The notes: generated by a model from the letters alone, not told the origin. Numbered from the stretch's first letter, positions 18,501-26,968 are shown. The stretch: DNA of 64,000 bases from G965262015 sp965262015 (GCA_965262015.1 OZ253494.1:434001-498000), one strand, 5' to 3'. Numbers and translations: made by a program.

Positions 18501-18755
18501 AATATATCTATCACACCCTATACGATACTAGAACCTGAAATAAAATTTGGATTATTATTGAATAGAGTGAAAAAAGTTTTAGATGATGCATTATTTTATG
18601 CCATTCCATATGAAAAAGATCAAGAACCTTGCTGTTATTGCAATTTTATGAATATTTGTGACAAGGAACCTACTGTAGTTGCACTGGATAGGTTGCAGAA
18701 TCACTGGAAAACACATTCTACTACGAAAAAAGAGGTGATATCCAATGAACAATAA
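15594..18755 (+). CDS. AddB-like PD-(D/E)XK nuclease with iron-sulfur cysteines
   Basis: 1053 residues. The C-terminal third is a RecB-family nuclease: SGRIDRIDY near 866-873 and VVDYKMN near 883-889 give the D...D-x-K active site, followed by a QLLVYLK helix. A likely 4Fe-4S cluster is formed by Cys720 (AACPQQYWF) and the cysteines in CCYCNFMNIC near 1013-1022, as in AddB and Cas4-type nucleases. The N-terminal 600 residues should be a UvrD-like region, but I see no Walker A; LLGVGKT near residue 12 lacks the right pattern. AddB in AddAB is often helicase-dead, so it may pair with an AddA encoded elsewhere in double-strand break repair. It begins 4 bp after the sigma factor gene. Confidence 0.8.
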   Translation: MWTDIHKIKKQDPLLGVGKTYVICKNQMDALHWQLAFQDNINSCLVGYYFVTIPQCFHDTIKLINPFHQKTAITKIQYTYIVSYLTHKIWKSVAFTFYVQEIIEILLWYPEQHADIYSNIKKEYRENIKLVMSELQAMLEKHSLFLETEYLTMSPTTFVQNKQQRDTIIWCDPGYINHKDKKRIEVLDATQLFDWHIFVNPNTPSSTLHTCSAINNITLYKKKATRHSIKVNDPDWHRYNIELPNPHANHTRENKNSLRIWLCNSEYTQAHMAVQTIYELTQKYGIQLYDMMILYTSPIQYLYITMLLNRIHLPFQSQTQPKNIVSYSVSTIFNHLLHVLKIDKIDKHLYIDSDIFFSFWLCPQLNISFFTKKTSKHKYNQPSSWLNWFNRYIRIKQFTLHEFIKMVQTYAKAHPKDILHVSYFLTALKTLDSIRQNLEDLDGQNLIQYLTELLYNIFDTSNVVVENQIKEMEHILQDLYTCILQTNIAIEKSTFYTFLQITFQAIQPKHNHNHMFYHKQDQSNEYNKWNLNIQSIHDAIPSCIQYVIICAQMDEHITEPTKPFFQLDYNTDRCALSLTHTVKKQQLSESILFSGTHVIYLDTIKTTYRHDSIIRHLTEYLFPSLPFHEFLKYLPSISLSLGQEVIYSKLHTNLEYTLRRHHTANVDSKEILLSYKQAHHIIQARFVQQTMNQFTGQTNRIRTESNHHVRATNISQIAACPQQYWFDRVLGLNALAPVEHIEGINFSLQGQIFHQASKYFIMDLQERYPKKNYKFIANNIQDNVLFNKISLAAFTQAWQEFTSASEQAYYSTPVETQVTQQYITFTNFFYFYFSTIQYGDSPINEYIPIATEYEFQDIIFANLKVSGRIDRIDYNPMTKNLLVVDYKMNDKSNHVKIKNQTMLGKEYIQLLVYLKVVAQDAKNLLSHLPNGSVEQVEAMFLSVKKRSEIFPKQILSFPLIDVLSDRYMTNISITPYTILEPEIKFGLLLNRVKKVLDDALFYAIPYEKDQEPCCYCNFMNICDKEPTVVALDRLQNHWKTHSTTKKEVISNEQ

Positions 18756-18765
18756 AATAACCTCA

Positions 18766-18795
18766 TTAGTTAGACAAATAATATTGTCTAACTAA
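18766..18795. repeat. 12-bp perfect inverted repeat between the nuclease gene and dnaA
   Basis: TTAGTTAGACAA and TTGTCTAACTAA flank 6 bases, 10 bp after the nuclease stop codon. It is AT-rich and has no T run after it on the plus strand, so it is not a classical terminator. It could be a transcript-stabilising hairpin or an operator for dnaA. Confidence 0.6.
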
Positions 18796-18812
18796 CAAGG
18801 AATATCTCATTT

Positions 18813-18944
18813 ATGAGACATAATCAAGTGGCAAAAGTAAACACAAGTAACTGGAAAAAATTGAAAAAACAATCTGTGTCTAAAAAAGACCTTGTCATAG
18901 ATCAGCGAGTCTTCATGCTCCTGGTATCCTATGTTACAGTCTGA
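18813..18944 (+). CDS. Possible 43-residue basic ORF ahead of dnaA
   Basis: ATG at 18813 to a TGA at 18942-18944, Lys-rich in the middle (WKKLKKQSVSKKDL), overlapping the dnaA start by 14 bp. AAGG lies 12 bases upstream, too far to be strong. It may be a leader peptide coupled to dnaA, or chance. I do not recognise it. Confidence 0.25.
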   Translation: MRHNQVAKVNTSNWKKLKKQSVSKKDLVIDQRVFMLLVSYVTV

Positions 18945-20418
18945 TCATAATTCATCTGCCTTATATAATCATTCTCCAACGTCTAATAGCTCTAGAATAG
19001 CACCTTTACATGAAAATATACAGCCAGAAGAACAAGAACAATTATGGAATCAGCTACTAAGTGCATTGTCTCGAGACATACCCCAGCAATTTTTTCAGGC
19101 ATTTTTTAACCAATTACACTGTACGTTATGGACTAATCATTCCTTAACACTTACCACACAAGATGATAAAGTTAAACAGCACATAGAGAATCGCTACTTG
19201 GTTCTAATGCAACAGCATCTTTATGAATTAACACATAAAAAAATATCAATTGTTATTGAAAGTCTAAAAGAATGCCAAAATAACAAGCAAACCGGCACAT
19301 CTATACCAGAAAGAACAAATAAAAATCATATTTTACAAACAGATGCCAAGAAAAAATCAGAAACTACATTTAATAATATTAATCTCAACCCAAAGTATAC
19401 TTTTGAACGCTTTATTCAAGGTCCTTCTAATCAGCATGCATATTCTGTTGCTTTAGAGATTGCACAAACACTAGGCGAGGCTTATAACCCCTTTTATTTA
19501 TATGGTAATGTAGGCCTAGGAAAAACACATCTTTTAATGGGCATCGCCAACTATATTAAACAACATCATCCATGGATACAAGTTAAGTATGTGTCGGCTG
19601 AAGTATTCCAAAATGATATTGCTTATGCTGTCCAAAATAATCTCTTATATAATTTTAAATCTGTATATCGTAATCTAGATGTATTACTTTTTGATGACAT
19701 ACAATTAGTAAGTAGCCGTGCAGAATTTACACAAGAAGAGATATTTCATCTATTTAATTTTCTATACCAAAATAACAAAAAAATTATAATAGCCAGTGAT
19801 AGACCAGCACAACAGCTTAATACTCTTAAAGATAGATTGATCAGTCGATTCCAATCAGGCCTCATGTTAGATATAAAAGCACCTTCTTACCAGACTAGGG
19901 TGGACATATTAACTTTTAAGGCACAAGAAATAGGATTGGATTTATCTCCAGACGTGGTAGACTATTTAATTATTCATATCACAGACCAAATAAGACATAT
20001 TGAAGCTGCATTAATTAAACTACAATTTATACAAAAATTTCAAACAACACCAATTGATATACCTTTAGTACAAGAACAATTACAAGATATTTTACTCTAC
20101 GCTAAACAGAGTAAGCAAGGTATGGACTATATATTAGAGCAGGTTTCTCGTACATTTGGTGTACCCATCGATACTATAAAGGGTAGAAGCCGAACTACTG
20201 ACGTTACAATAGCAAGAAATACATGTATGTATATAGCCAAAAATTTCTTACCCAATCTTACACTGCAACATATCTCGCAGTATATGGGAAGAAAAGATCA
20301 CAGCACCGTTATACACGCTGAAAAAAAAATGAAAGACTTATTGATCCGAAACGAAAAAATTAGAAAAAAAGTAGAAAGTATCATACATAGTGTAAAACAA
20401 AATAGTCAAAATTCTTAG
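18931..20418 (+). CDS. dnaA: Chromosomal replication initiator DnaA
   Basis: 495 residues. It starts replication by binding DnaA boxes and melting oriC. Domain I is near residues 35-110; a variable linker follows. The AAA+ domain has Walker A GNVGLGKTH from residue 192 and Walker B LLFDDIQ near 250. The sensor segment IIIASDRP, and the Arg-rich DRLISRF follow. Domain IV carries the DNA-binding signature GRKDHSTVIHA. Gene order is unusual: no dnaN follows, and atpC lies convergent 19 bp away. I see no cluster of TTATCCACA-type boxes in the flanks, so the origin is probably elsewhere or uses divergent boxes. No clear ribosome-binding site precedes the ATG. Confidence 0.95.
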   Translation: MLQSDHNSSALYNHSPTSNSSRIAPLHENIQPEEQEQLWNQLLSALSRDIPQQFFQAFFNQLHCTLWTNHSLTLTTQDDKVKQHIENRYLVLMQQHLYELTHKKISIVIESLKECQNNKQTGTSIPERTNKNHILQTDAKKKSETTFNNINLNPKYTFERFIQGPSNQHAYSVALEIAQTLGEAYNPFYLYGNVGLGKTHLLMGIANYIKQHHPWIQVKYVSAEVFQNDIAYAVQNNLLYNFKSVYRNLDVLLFDDIQLVSSRAEFTQEEIFHLFNFLYQNNKKIIIASDRPAQQLNTLKDRLISRFQSGLMLDIKAPSYQTRVDILTFKAQEIGLDLSPDVVDYLIIHITDQIRHIEAALIKLQFIQKFQTTPIDIPLVQEQLQDILLYAKQSKQGMDYILEQVSRTFGVPIDTIKGRSRTTDVTIARNTCMYIAKNFLPNLTLQHISQYMGRKDHSTVIHAEKKMKDLLIRNEKIRKKVESIIHSVKQNSQNS

Positions 20419-20437
20419 ACAAGCTTCTTCTAGATAT

Positions 20438-20716
20438 CTAAGAGAACGTATGGTCAGTTTCATTCTTATCACGTACATTGTTTGCCATGATAAAGACTAC
20501 ATTATCTTTTACTTCAACCAGACCACTACTTATAATAAAAACCATGGTCTCACTACTAGTCTTGTGCACAACAATCTGTCCTGCTGATAAGGTGGATATT
20601 AATGCAATATGATTCTGTAATACCGCAAATGGTGCTTTCTCTCCTGGTAAATTAATGGCCGTGGCCTGGCCATTAAAGATAACACGTTCTGGAGTGATCA
20701 AGTTAATTGTCAACAC
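20438..20716 (-). CDS. atpC: ATP synthase epsilon subunit, short form
   Basis: 92 residues with a GTG start whose G is shared with the last base of the atpD TAG (TAGTG). Only the N-terminal beta-barrel is present: LITPERVIFNG, LPGEKAPFAVLQNHIALIS, and a final strand set. The usual C-terminal helical hairpin of about 45 residues, which inhibits ATP hydrolysis, is absent. Epsilon sits on the central stalk with gamma and joins F1 to the c-ring. It is the last gene of the operon and converges with dnaA. Short epsilon forms occur naturally, so this is likely functional and not a truncation by decay. Confidence 0.9.
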   Translation of the reverse strand: MLTINLITPERVIFNGQATAINLPGEKAPFAVLQNHIALISTLSAGQIVVHKTSSETMVFIISSGLVEVKDNVVFIMANNVRDKNETDHTFS

Positions 20717-22128
20717 TATACGTCAATACCCATGCCACGTGCTTTGTCTAATACGTCTTCAATCCCACCACACATCATAAAGGTTTGTTCGGGTAAATGA
20801 TCATACTTACCTGATAAAATGACTTCAAAGGCTTGTATTGTATCTTCTAACTTAACATATTTTCCTGCCATACCAGTAAATTGTTCTGCCACAAAAAATG
20901 GCTGGGACAAAAAACGTTCCAGACGACGAGCACGATTCACCACAATCTTATCTTCTTCAGATAACTCCTCCATACCTAGAATGGCAATAATATCTTGTAG
21001 TTCTTTGTATCTCTGTAACACTTGCTGAACATTCCTAGCAATTTGATAATGCCTTTCGCCCACTACCTGGACGCTTAGAGCTCTACTTGTTGACGACAAT
21101 GGGTCTACGGCTGGATAAATACCTTTTTCAGAGATCTTGCGTGATAAAACTGTAGTAGAGTCTAGATGAGTAAAAGCAGTAGCTGGAGCTGGGTCGGTTA
21201 AGTCGTCAGCAGGTACATACACAGCTTGAACAGAGGTAATAGAACCATGTTTAGTTGATGTAATACGTTCTTGCAATTGACCCATTTCTGTACTTAAAGT
21301 AGGTTGGTAACCTACTGCAGAGGGAATTCTACCCAATAATGCACTTACTTCAGAACCTGCTTGAGAAAAACGAAATATATTATCTACAAATAGAAGAATA
21401 TCACTCTTAGAGAAATCTCGTAACCACTCTGCCATAGTTAATGCACTTAATGCAACCCTCAATCTAGCACCCGGAGGTTCATTCATTTGGCCATACACCA
21501 TACAGGTTTTTTCAATTACACCCGAATCTTGCATTTCTAGCCATAGGTCATTACCTTCACGGGTACGTTCACCTACACCAGCAAATACACTGTACCCACC
21601 ATGCTGTTTAGCAATATTATTAATTAATTCCATAATAATAACGGTCTTACCCACACCAGCACCACCAAATAAACCTGTTTTACCACCTTTAATGTAAGGT
21701 TCTAATAGATCAATGACCTTGATACCTGTCTCAAAAATTTCTGTTTTAGGTTCTAGATCTTCATAACTTGGACTAGACTGATGAATTGAACGGTGTTCTT
21801 TAGCATCAAATTTACCTTGGTTATCTATGGTTTCGCCCAAAACGTTGAAAATACGCCCTAAGGTATTTAAACCAACTGGAACAGAGATGGGTGCTTGTGT
21901 ATCAATGACTTCTTGCCCCCGGCTGATCCCATCTGTTGACCCCATAGCAACGGCTCGCACAATACCGCTTCCTAGATGTTGTTGTACCTCACAAACTAAT
22001 TTCCTATCTTTACAAGTGATCTCTATCGCATCATAAATAGCTGGTAAACTCTGTGAATCAAATTCTACATCAATCACAGAGCTAATTACTTGTACTACCA
22101 CACCATGTTGTTTTTTGTCTTTTGTCAT
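20716..22128 (-). CDS. atpD: ATP synthase beta subunit
   Basis: 470 residues, full length. The catalytic subunit of F1 has Walker A GGAGVGKT at 155-162, the catalytic Glu in GERTREG at 186-192, the DNIFRFSQAGSE segment, and the PSAVGYQPTL block before the DELSEED-like helix, here EELSEED. It forms the alpha3beta3 head with AtpA and makes ATP from ADP and phosphate. It starts 23 bp after atpG. An F-type enzyme is notable because Borrelia and Treponema use V/A-type ATPases, whereas Leptospira has F-type. Confidence 0.97.
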   Translation of the reverse strand: MTKDKKQHGVVVQVISSVIDVEFDSQSLPAIYDAIEITCKDRKLVCEVQQHLGSGIVRAVAMGSTDGISRGQEVIDTQAPISVPVGLNTLGRIFNVLGETIDNQGKFDAKEHRSIHQSSPSYEDLEPKTEIFETGIKVIDLLEPYIKGGKTGLFGGAGVGKTVIIMELINNIAKQHGGYSVFAGVGERTREGNDLWLEMQDSGVIEKTCMVYGQMNEPPGARLRVALSALTMAEWLRDFSKSDILLFVDNIFRFSQAGSEVSALLGRIPSAVGYQPTLSTEMGQLQERITSTKHGSITSVQAVYVPADDLTDPAPATAFTHLDSTTVLSRKISEKGIYPAVDPLSSTSRALSVQVVGERHYQIARNVQQVLQRYKELQDIIAILGMEELSEEDKIVVNRARRLERFLSQPFFVAEQFTGMAGKYVKLEDTIQAFEVILSGKYDHLPEQTFMMCGGIEDVLDKARGMGIDV

Positions 22129-22151
22129 TTTATACCTCTTTCATATGTAAG

Positions 22152-23024
22152 CTAAGCCTGCACAGCTCCTGCCCCACCAACAATTTCAGCTATTTCTTGA
22201 GTAATTTTTGCTTGTCTAACTCGATTAGATAGCTTATTTAAGTCTTTTAATATATCCGTCGCATTTTCTGTTGCATTCTTCATCGCAATCCTTCTTGCAA
22301 TCTGTTCTGACGTATATGATTCTATTAGTAACTGATAAAGTAAAATGCGTATTGTTTCTGGTATTATGCTAGCAAGAATTTGCTTGGATGAAGGCTCAAA
22401 CCGATATATAGACAGGTGCGGATTATCCATGTTCTCAGCATTGTTAGGGCCAGAGAATGGCAAAATTTGTGTGATACAAGGGTGTTGAGACGTAGCACTA
22501 TTATAGCGAGTAGATATAACTTCAAAGACGTCTATACGCCCCTCTACAAAGCTATTAATAAAACTATTTACAATAGTATATATACTGCTTATCACGGGTA
22601 GATCATCTATGCCTGGATACGAGTGAGCGTATGTATTCCCCGAAGAACGGAAAGATGAGGTAATTTTCTTACCAAATAAATGTATTTCTACACCAACATT
22701 TTTCTTTTCCCACTCTTTTCTTCTATCATGTACTAATTTGATAACACTAGTATTAAAGCCACCACATAAACTACGATTAGCTGAAACTGCTAAGATACCC
22801 ACTAGCTTTTTAGTCTCTCGCTCTTGTAATAGTCTATGTCCTGGATTTAACGGTAAAAGAGAAGTAGCTATTTCATAAAATTTTTTGAAATACTCCTTGG
22901 TATGCCTTAGCTGGTCGCTAGCTTTCTTTGCTTTTGCAGTAGAAATCATCTCCATTGTTTTTGTAATTTTTTTTGTATTCTGGACAGCCTGTATGCGATT
23001 CTTAATTTCTTTAAGTACTGCCAT
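22152..23024 (-). CDS. atpG: ATP synthase gamma subunit
   Basis: 290 residues, the usual length. Gamma is the rotating central stalk. The N-terminal helix begins with LKEIKNRIQAVQNTKKITKTMEM, here noted by IKNRIQAVQNTKKIT, a near-universal start. The middle Rossmann-like domain has LCGGFN. The C-terminal helix contains AMKNATENA and the TQEIAEIVGGAGA end that enters the alpha/beta head. It lies between atpA (23 bp) and atpD (23 bp) in the standard order. Confidence 0.96.
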   Translation of the reverse strand: MAVLKEIKNRIQAVQNTKKITKTMEMISTAKAKKASDQLRHTKEYFKKFYEIATSLLPLNPGHRLLQERETKKLVGILAVSANRSLCGGFNTSVIKLVHDRRKEWEKKNVGVEIHLFGKKITSSFRSSGNTYAHSYPGIDDLPVISSIYTIVNSFINSFVEGRIDVFEVISTRYNSATSQHPCITQILPFSGPNNAENMDNPHLSIYRFEPSSKQILASIIPETIRILLYQLLIESYTSEQIARRIAMKNATENATDILKDLNKLSNRVRQAKITQEIAEIVGGAGAVQA

Positions 23025-23047
23025 AATGCTATCTCCAGCTGTTCGCT

Positions 23048-24562
23048 CTATTGATTGTGTTGTTTAAAAGCATCCACGGCTTCTTCTATAGTATTATTTA
23101 AGAGATTCTGATCGGGTAGATTTTTTTTCTCTCTAATATGAGTAAGTAATTCACTTTTATTAGCTTCTATAAACAAAAAAATACTTTCTTCACAAGCTTT
23201 CGCATCAGGTATAGCGATCTCATCTAAGAAGCCCCTAGTAGCTACATAAATCGAGATAACTTGCTTTTCTACCGTGCAATGTTCATACTGGCTTTGTTTA
23301 AGTACTTCAATCAAACGTTTACCCCGATCAATTTGTTTCTGAGTAACAGCATCTAACTCGGTACCTAATTGGGAAAAAGCTTCTAATTCTCTAAATTGTG
23401 CTAGATTAAGACGAAGAGAACCAGCGATCTGCTTCATAGCCTTTATCTGTGCGTTACCCCCCACACGCGAAACAGAAATACCAACATCAATGGCAGGACG
23501 GATACCTGCAGAAAACAAATCTGGTTGTAAGTAAATCTGACCATCCGTAATAGAAATAACATTGGTAGGTATATAGGCAGCGACCTCTCCTTCCTGTGTT
23601 TCAATAATAGGCAAGGCAGTTAGAGAACCTCCGCCATTCTCCTTATTTAATTTAGCAGCCCGTTCTAATAAACGTGAATGTAAATAGAATACATCCCCTG
23701 GATATGCTTCTCGTCCAGGAGGTCTTCTTAATAACAAAGACATTTGTCTATAAGCATCTGCCTGTTTGGTAAGATCATCATAAACACATAAGGTTGCCTT
23801 ACCTTGGTTATACATGAATTCTTCAGCGATCGCAGTACCTGTATAAGGTGCTAAAAATTGTAATGAGGCAGGATGAGAGGCATTAGCAGCTACAATAATC
23901 GTATACTCCATGGCACCCTTCTCTTGTAAAACTTCAAAGACACTGGCTACAGTAGAAGCTTTTTGGCCAATAGCCACATATACACATATCACTCCTGTAC
24001 CCTTTTGGTTCAGAATGGTATCAATTGCAATGGCCGTTTTACCCGTACTGCGATCACCAATAATGAGTTCTCTTTGCCCTCTACCAATGGGAATCATGGA
24101 ATCAATGGCTTTAATGCCTGTTTGTATAGGTTCATGTACTGGTTCTCTTTCCGCAATACCTGGTGCAATAATTTCTACGGGACGCGTACTATCTGTATTA
24201 ATTTTTCCCCTGCCATCTAGGGGATGTCCCATAGCATCTACCATACGGCCGATCAAAGCACTACCCGTACCAACTTCTAGTATCTTATTTAGTCGCTTAA
24301 CTAACATACCTTCTTTAACTTGTAAAAAGTCACCTAGAATAACAATACCCACTGAATGTTTCTCTAAATTTAATGCAAGCCCCTGCGTGCCATTTTCAAA
24401 CTCCAACATTTCATTTGCTATACAGTTTTGTAAACCATAGACGCGAGCGATACCATCGCCCACCTCAAGTACTGTACCAACTTCATCTACCTGTATATCT
24501 TTGCCATAAGCACTTATTTCTTTTTCTAAAATAGATGACATTTCTTCGATATTCAATTTCAT
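23048..24562 (-). CDS. atpA: ATP synthase alpha subunit
   Basis: 504 residues, full length. The non-catalytic nucleotide-binding subunit of F1 has Walker A GDRSTGKT at 169-176, with Ser where Gln is usual in many bacteria. It also has PGREAYPGDVFYLHSRLLER in the core and SVSRVGGNAQ carrying the Arg finger for the beta active site. The C-terminal helical domain is complete. A GGAG ribosome-binding site lies upstream of the ATG. A 176-codon antisense frame inside this gene has no support as a gene. Confidence 0.97.
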   Translation of the reverse strand: MKLNIEEMSSILEKEISAYGKDIQVDEVGTVLEVGDGIARVYGLQNCIANEMLEFENGTQGLALNLEKHSVGIVILGDFLQVKEGMLVKRLNKILEVGTGSALIGRMVDAMGHPLDGRGKINTDSTRPVEIIAPGIAEREPVHEPIQTGIKAIDSMIPIGRGQRELIIGDRSTGKTAIAIDTILNQKGTGVICVYVAIGQKASTVASVFEVLQEKGAMEYTIIVAANASHPASLQFLAPYTGTAIAEEFMYNQGKATLCVYDDLTKQADAYRQMSLLLRRPPGREAYPGDVFYLHSRLLERAAKLNKENGGGSLTALPIIETQEGEVAAYIPTNVISITDGQIYLQPDLFSAGIRPAIDVGISVSRVGGNAQIKAMKQIAGSLRLNLAQFRELEAFSQLGTELDAVTQKQIDRGKRLIEVLKQSQYEHCTVEKQVISIYVATRGFLDEIAIPDAKACEESIFLFIEANKSELLTHIREKKNLPDQNLLNNTIEEAVDAFKQHNQ

Positions 24563-24610
24563 AATTTCTCCTTACAAGGCCAATCTTTCCAAACAGGTTA
24601 ACCAAACATA

Positions 24611-25198
24611 TTAAAATTCTGATGAAGATAGTAGCACAGCATTACGCCAAGATCGTAAATACGAATGTACAGAGCAATCTATGTGATAATCCTGTACTCT
24701 AAGCTTCATTCCAGCAATTACTTGACCGTCTATAATAATTTCACAATCTACTTTGGTATGATCATCATACATACCAAGGTGAAACGAATCTTTACACTTA
24801 TTGAGTAGTTTACGTACTATTTTCGTTAATTCTTCAGATATGAAGTTTATATCTGATGCCATAAAAACATCAACCTTCATATGATTGAGCTTTAAATCCA
24901 CCATGCGAGCAAAACAATCACGAACATCAAAGAGAAGATTTTCCCGTCCTCGAGCTATTAAAGCAGACAACCAACCTAAAAAACGATCAGAGTACTGTCC
25001 TTGAAAAGTCTTAACAAACACTCCCGTCTTCACATGTGTAGGTACACGAGACGAAAGCCAGAAAGCAGTTACATCAACACTATGCTCCACAATATCTGCA
25101 AAGGTATTGAGTTCAAGCAATATAGCCTCTAAAGCATCTTTAGACAGTTCTTCGCTATACAAAGCCTCGGCGTAATGAAAAGCAAGTTGATCAGTCAT
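24611..25198 (-). CDS. atpH: ATP synthase delta subunit
   Basis: 195 residues, a normal delta/OSCP length. It links the peripheral stalk to the top of F1. The N-terminal helical bundle begins LAFHYAEALY, the AlphaYAxALY-type start of the family. A segment near residues 70-100 (FVKTFQGQYSDRFLGWLSALIARGRE) fits the conserved LxxLIxxGR helix. The C-terminal strand region ends with DCEIIIDGQVIAGMKLRVQDY, matching the family's final I-x-G-x-x-I-x-x-x-D. It is divergent elsewhere, as delta often is. Position between atpF and atpA supports the call. Confidence 0.92.
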   Translation of the reverse strand: MTDQLAFHYAEALYSEELSKDALEAILLELNTFADIVEHSVDVTAFWLSSRVPTHVKTGVFVKTFQGQYSDRFLGWLSALIARGRENLLFDVRDCFARMVDLKLNHMKVDVFMASDINFISEELTKIVRKLLNKCKDSFHLGMYDDHTKVDCEIIIDGQVIAGMKLRVQDYHIDCSVHSYLRSWRNAVLLSSSEF

Positions 25199-25232
25199 GA
25201 TAGTATGATCTTAAATACCGTGTTTAATACTT

Positions 25233-25769
25233 CTAATTTTTAGAGGCATTAAACTGTAGTTTAGAAAACTCATTTTCAACAAAGCTCTTATGTTGCTTCA
25301 TATCAACCTTCTGGCTAAATAGTTTTTCTACCAGAGATATAGTAGTACTTGTCACCATATTTTTCATATCATGAATAAAAGTTTCCTTAGCAACCGCAAT
25401 ATCATTGTTAACACGCTCGTGCAAACCCTTACATTCCTCTTTAGCACGCTCAAGCATACCTTCTCTTTCTTTGTCCGCATGTATACGTGCTTCTTCTAGA
25501 ATAGCAACAACTTCATTCTTAGCTTGTTTCAAAGATTCCTGGTACTTGGCTAGAAGATCTTCAGCTTCTTTTCTAAGCTGGGCACTTTGCTTTAAATCGT
25601 CAACTATTTTATCATTACGTGCATCTAGTGCACGTAGCAAAGGCTTCCAAGCAAATAACCATAAGACGGCCAGTACGGTCAAAAACGTAATAACAGTCCA
25701 AAAGAGAAGACCAGGGTTAACAGATAAGAGGTCAAAAGAGCCACCAGCTAAAATGAGTTTAAAGAACAT
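25233..25769 (-). CDS. atpF: ATP synthase b subunit
   Basis: 178 residues. A single N-terminal membrane helix (residues 20-45, LLFWTVITFLTVLAVLWLFAWKP in part) is followed by a long charged coiled coil (AEDLLAKYQESLKQAKNEV and on). This is the peripheral stalk that holds the a subunit against the alpha/beta head. Only one b gene is present, so the stalk is probably a homodimer. The start is 7 bp downstream of the atpE stop. Confidence 0.95.
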   Translation of the reverse strand: MFFKLILAGGSFDLLSVNPGLLFWTVITFLTVLAVLWLFAWKPLLRALDARNDKIVDDLKQSAQLRKEAEDLLAKYQESLKQAKNEVVAILEEARIHADKEREGMLERAKEECKGLHERVNNDIAVAKETFIHDMKNMVTSTTISLVEKLFSQKVDMKQHKSFVENEFSKLQFNASKN

Positions 25770-25776
25770 TATACTA

Positions 25777-26022
25777 TTATTTAATTAAATTATTTTGCAT
25801 TAAAAACATAATAGCTAAAGCAAACAAGCCAGCACCTTCAATTAAGGCAGATGCGACAATCATTGCCGTCTGTATTTTTCCACTTGCTTCAGGTTGTCTA
25901 CTAATGCCGTCAAGAGCTTGTCCACCAATGCGACCAATACCATAAGCAATCCCAAGCACAGCGAGGGAAGCACCTAAGGCAATGCCAAATAAGGCAATTC
26001 CAACTCCAATTCCTATATCCAT
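25777..26022 (-). CDS. atpE: ATP synthase c subunit
   Basis: 81 residues, two membrane helices joined by the polar loop SRQP at 41-44. Glu62 in SALIEGAGL is the ion carrier. The residues after it are Gly-Ala, not the Ser-Thr found with Na+-binding c subunits, and no matching Gln is placed as in Na+ rings, so H+ coupling is the better reading. A strong AGGAGG-type ribosome-binding site lies just upstream of the ATG, as expected for the most abundant subunit. Confidence 0.96.
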   Translation of the reverse strand: MDIGIGVGIALFGIALGASLAVLGIAYGIGRIGGQALDGISRQPEASGKIQTAMIVASALIEGAGLFALAIMFLMQNNLIK

Positions 26023-26077
26023 AAAATCCTCCTTACGATATACAATACAATAACCACTTCCAAATCAAATCACCAAT

Positions 26078-26968
26078 CTAATGCCTATGGTGTGCTTCAG
26101 AGATGAATAGACTAGTTAGAAATGCAAAAATATAAGCTTGTAAAAAAGCAACAAATATTTCTAAAAAGTAAATTGCCGTAGCGGCCAATACGCTAAAAGT
26201 AGCCACTGAATAATTTCTAAATTGAAAAATAAATCCCATGATAATTAGAATAATAATATGACCAGCTGTCATGTTTGCCAAAAGACGAATAGACAAGGCA
26301 ATGGGTTTAATGCATAAACCCGCTAACTCAATAAGCCATAGCAAGGGAGATAATATAACGGGCACACCCGAAGGTACAATATTTTTTACGTAGGCAAGAC
26401 CTTGATAGATAAAACCAGATACTATAATGATAACAAATACAACCCCTGACAAGCCTAGTGTGACGCTGATATCACCTGTGGCAGTAATCCCAGGCCATAA
26501 TTTTACCATAAGAGGTATGGATGTGGCCCCATGAACTACATGTTCCTGACCAGAAGACGTAGACATGACAGAAGATATCCAATTTACTACTTCTCCCACT
26601 GGAGGAAGTAGACCCAATAGATTACAAAGTAGTATGAAAAAAAACAGGGTTAATAAAAAAGGCTCGTATGATTTACCATGAGAACCTAGTAAACTTGTGC
26701 AAACATCATTACGGATAAAATTGATTAAAGTCTCCATAAAGGCCATAAAACGACTGGGCCTCTTAAATGGATCACGAGCTAATTTTCTTGCCATTGGAAC
26801 AAAAGTGAAAATCAAACATAGGCTAGCAATCCACATCATTACCACCCGTTTAGTAATGGAAAGATCCCAACCATTCCATTCAATATGCCATAAAGGGACA
26901 TCTGCCAGATGATGTATTAAAACTTCACTGAGACTAAATGTAGAACTACTAAGAAACACTATATCCAT
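26078..26968 (-). CDS. atpB: ATP synthase a subunit
   Basis: 296 residues from the ATG at 26968, which has AAGG seven bases upstream. A longer frame to 26998 would need TTG and is less likely. The a subunit forms the ion half-channels against the c-ring. The essential Arg is Arg228 in ALSIRLLANMTAGH, the family signature. The other conserved blocks are PFKRPSRFMAFMETLINFI and the NLLGLLPP loop. The C-terminal helix has FLEIFVAFLQAYIFAFLT. About six membrane helices are visible. Its start lies within the last 20 bp of the upstream membrane gene. Confidence 0.95.
   Translation of the reverse strand: MDIVFLSSSTFSLSEVLIHHLADVPLWHIEWNGWDLSITKRVVMMWIASLCLIFTFVPMARKLARDPFKRPSRFMAFMETLINFIRNDVCTSLLGSHGKSYEPFLLTLFFFILLCNLLGLLPPVGEVVNWISSVMSTSSGQEHVVHGATSIPLMVKLWPGITATGDISVTLGLSGVVFVIIIVSGFIYQGLAYVKNIVPSGVPVILSPLLWLIELAGLCIKPIALSIRLLANMTAGHIIILIIMGFIFQFRNYSVATFSVLAATAIYFLEIFVAFLQAYIFAFLTSLFISEAHHRH

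Noticed and set aside
18756..18930. Replication origin upstream of dnaA
   Set aside because: No TTATCCACA-like boxes or AT-rich unwinding run with repeats was seen; only one palindrome is present.
23910..24440. 176-codon plus-strand ORF inside atpA
   Set aside because: It is antisense to a full, well conserved atpA gene and its reading shows no domain or plausible start signal.
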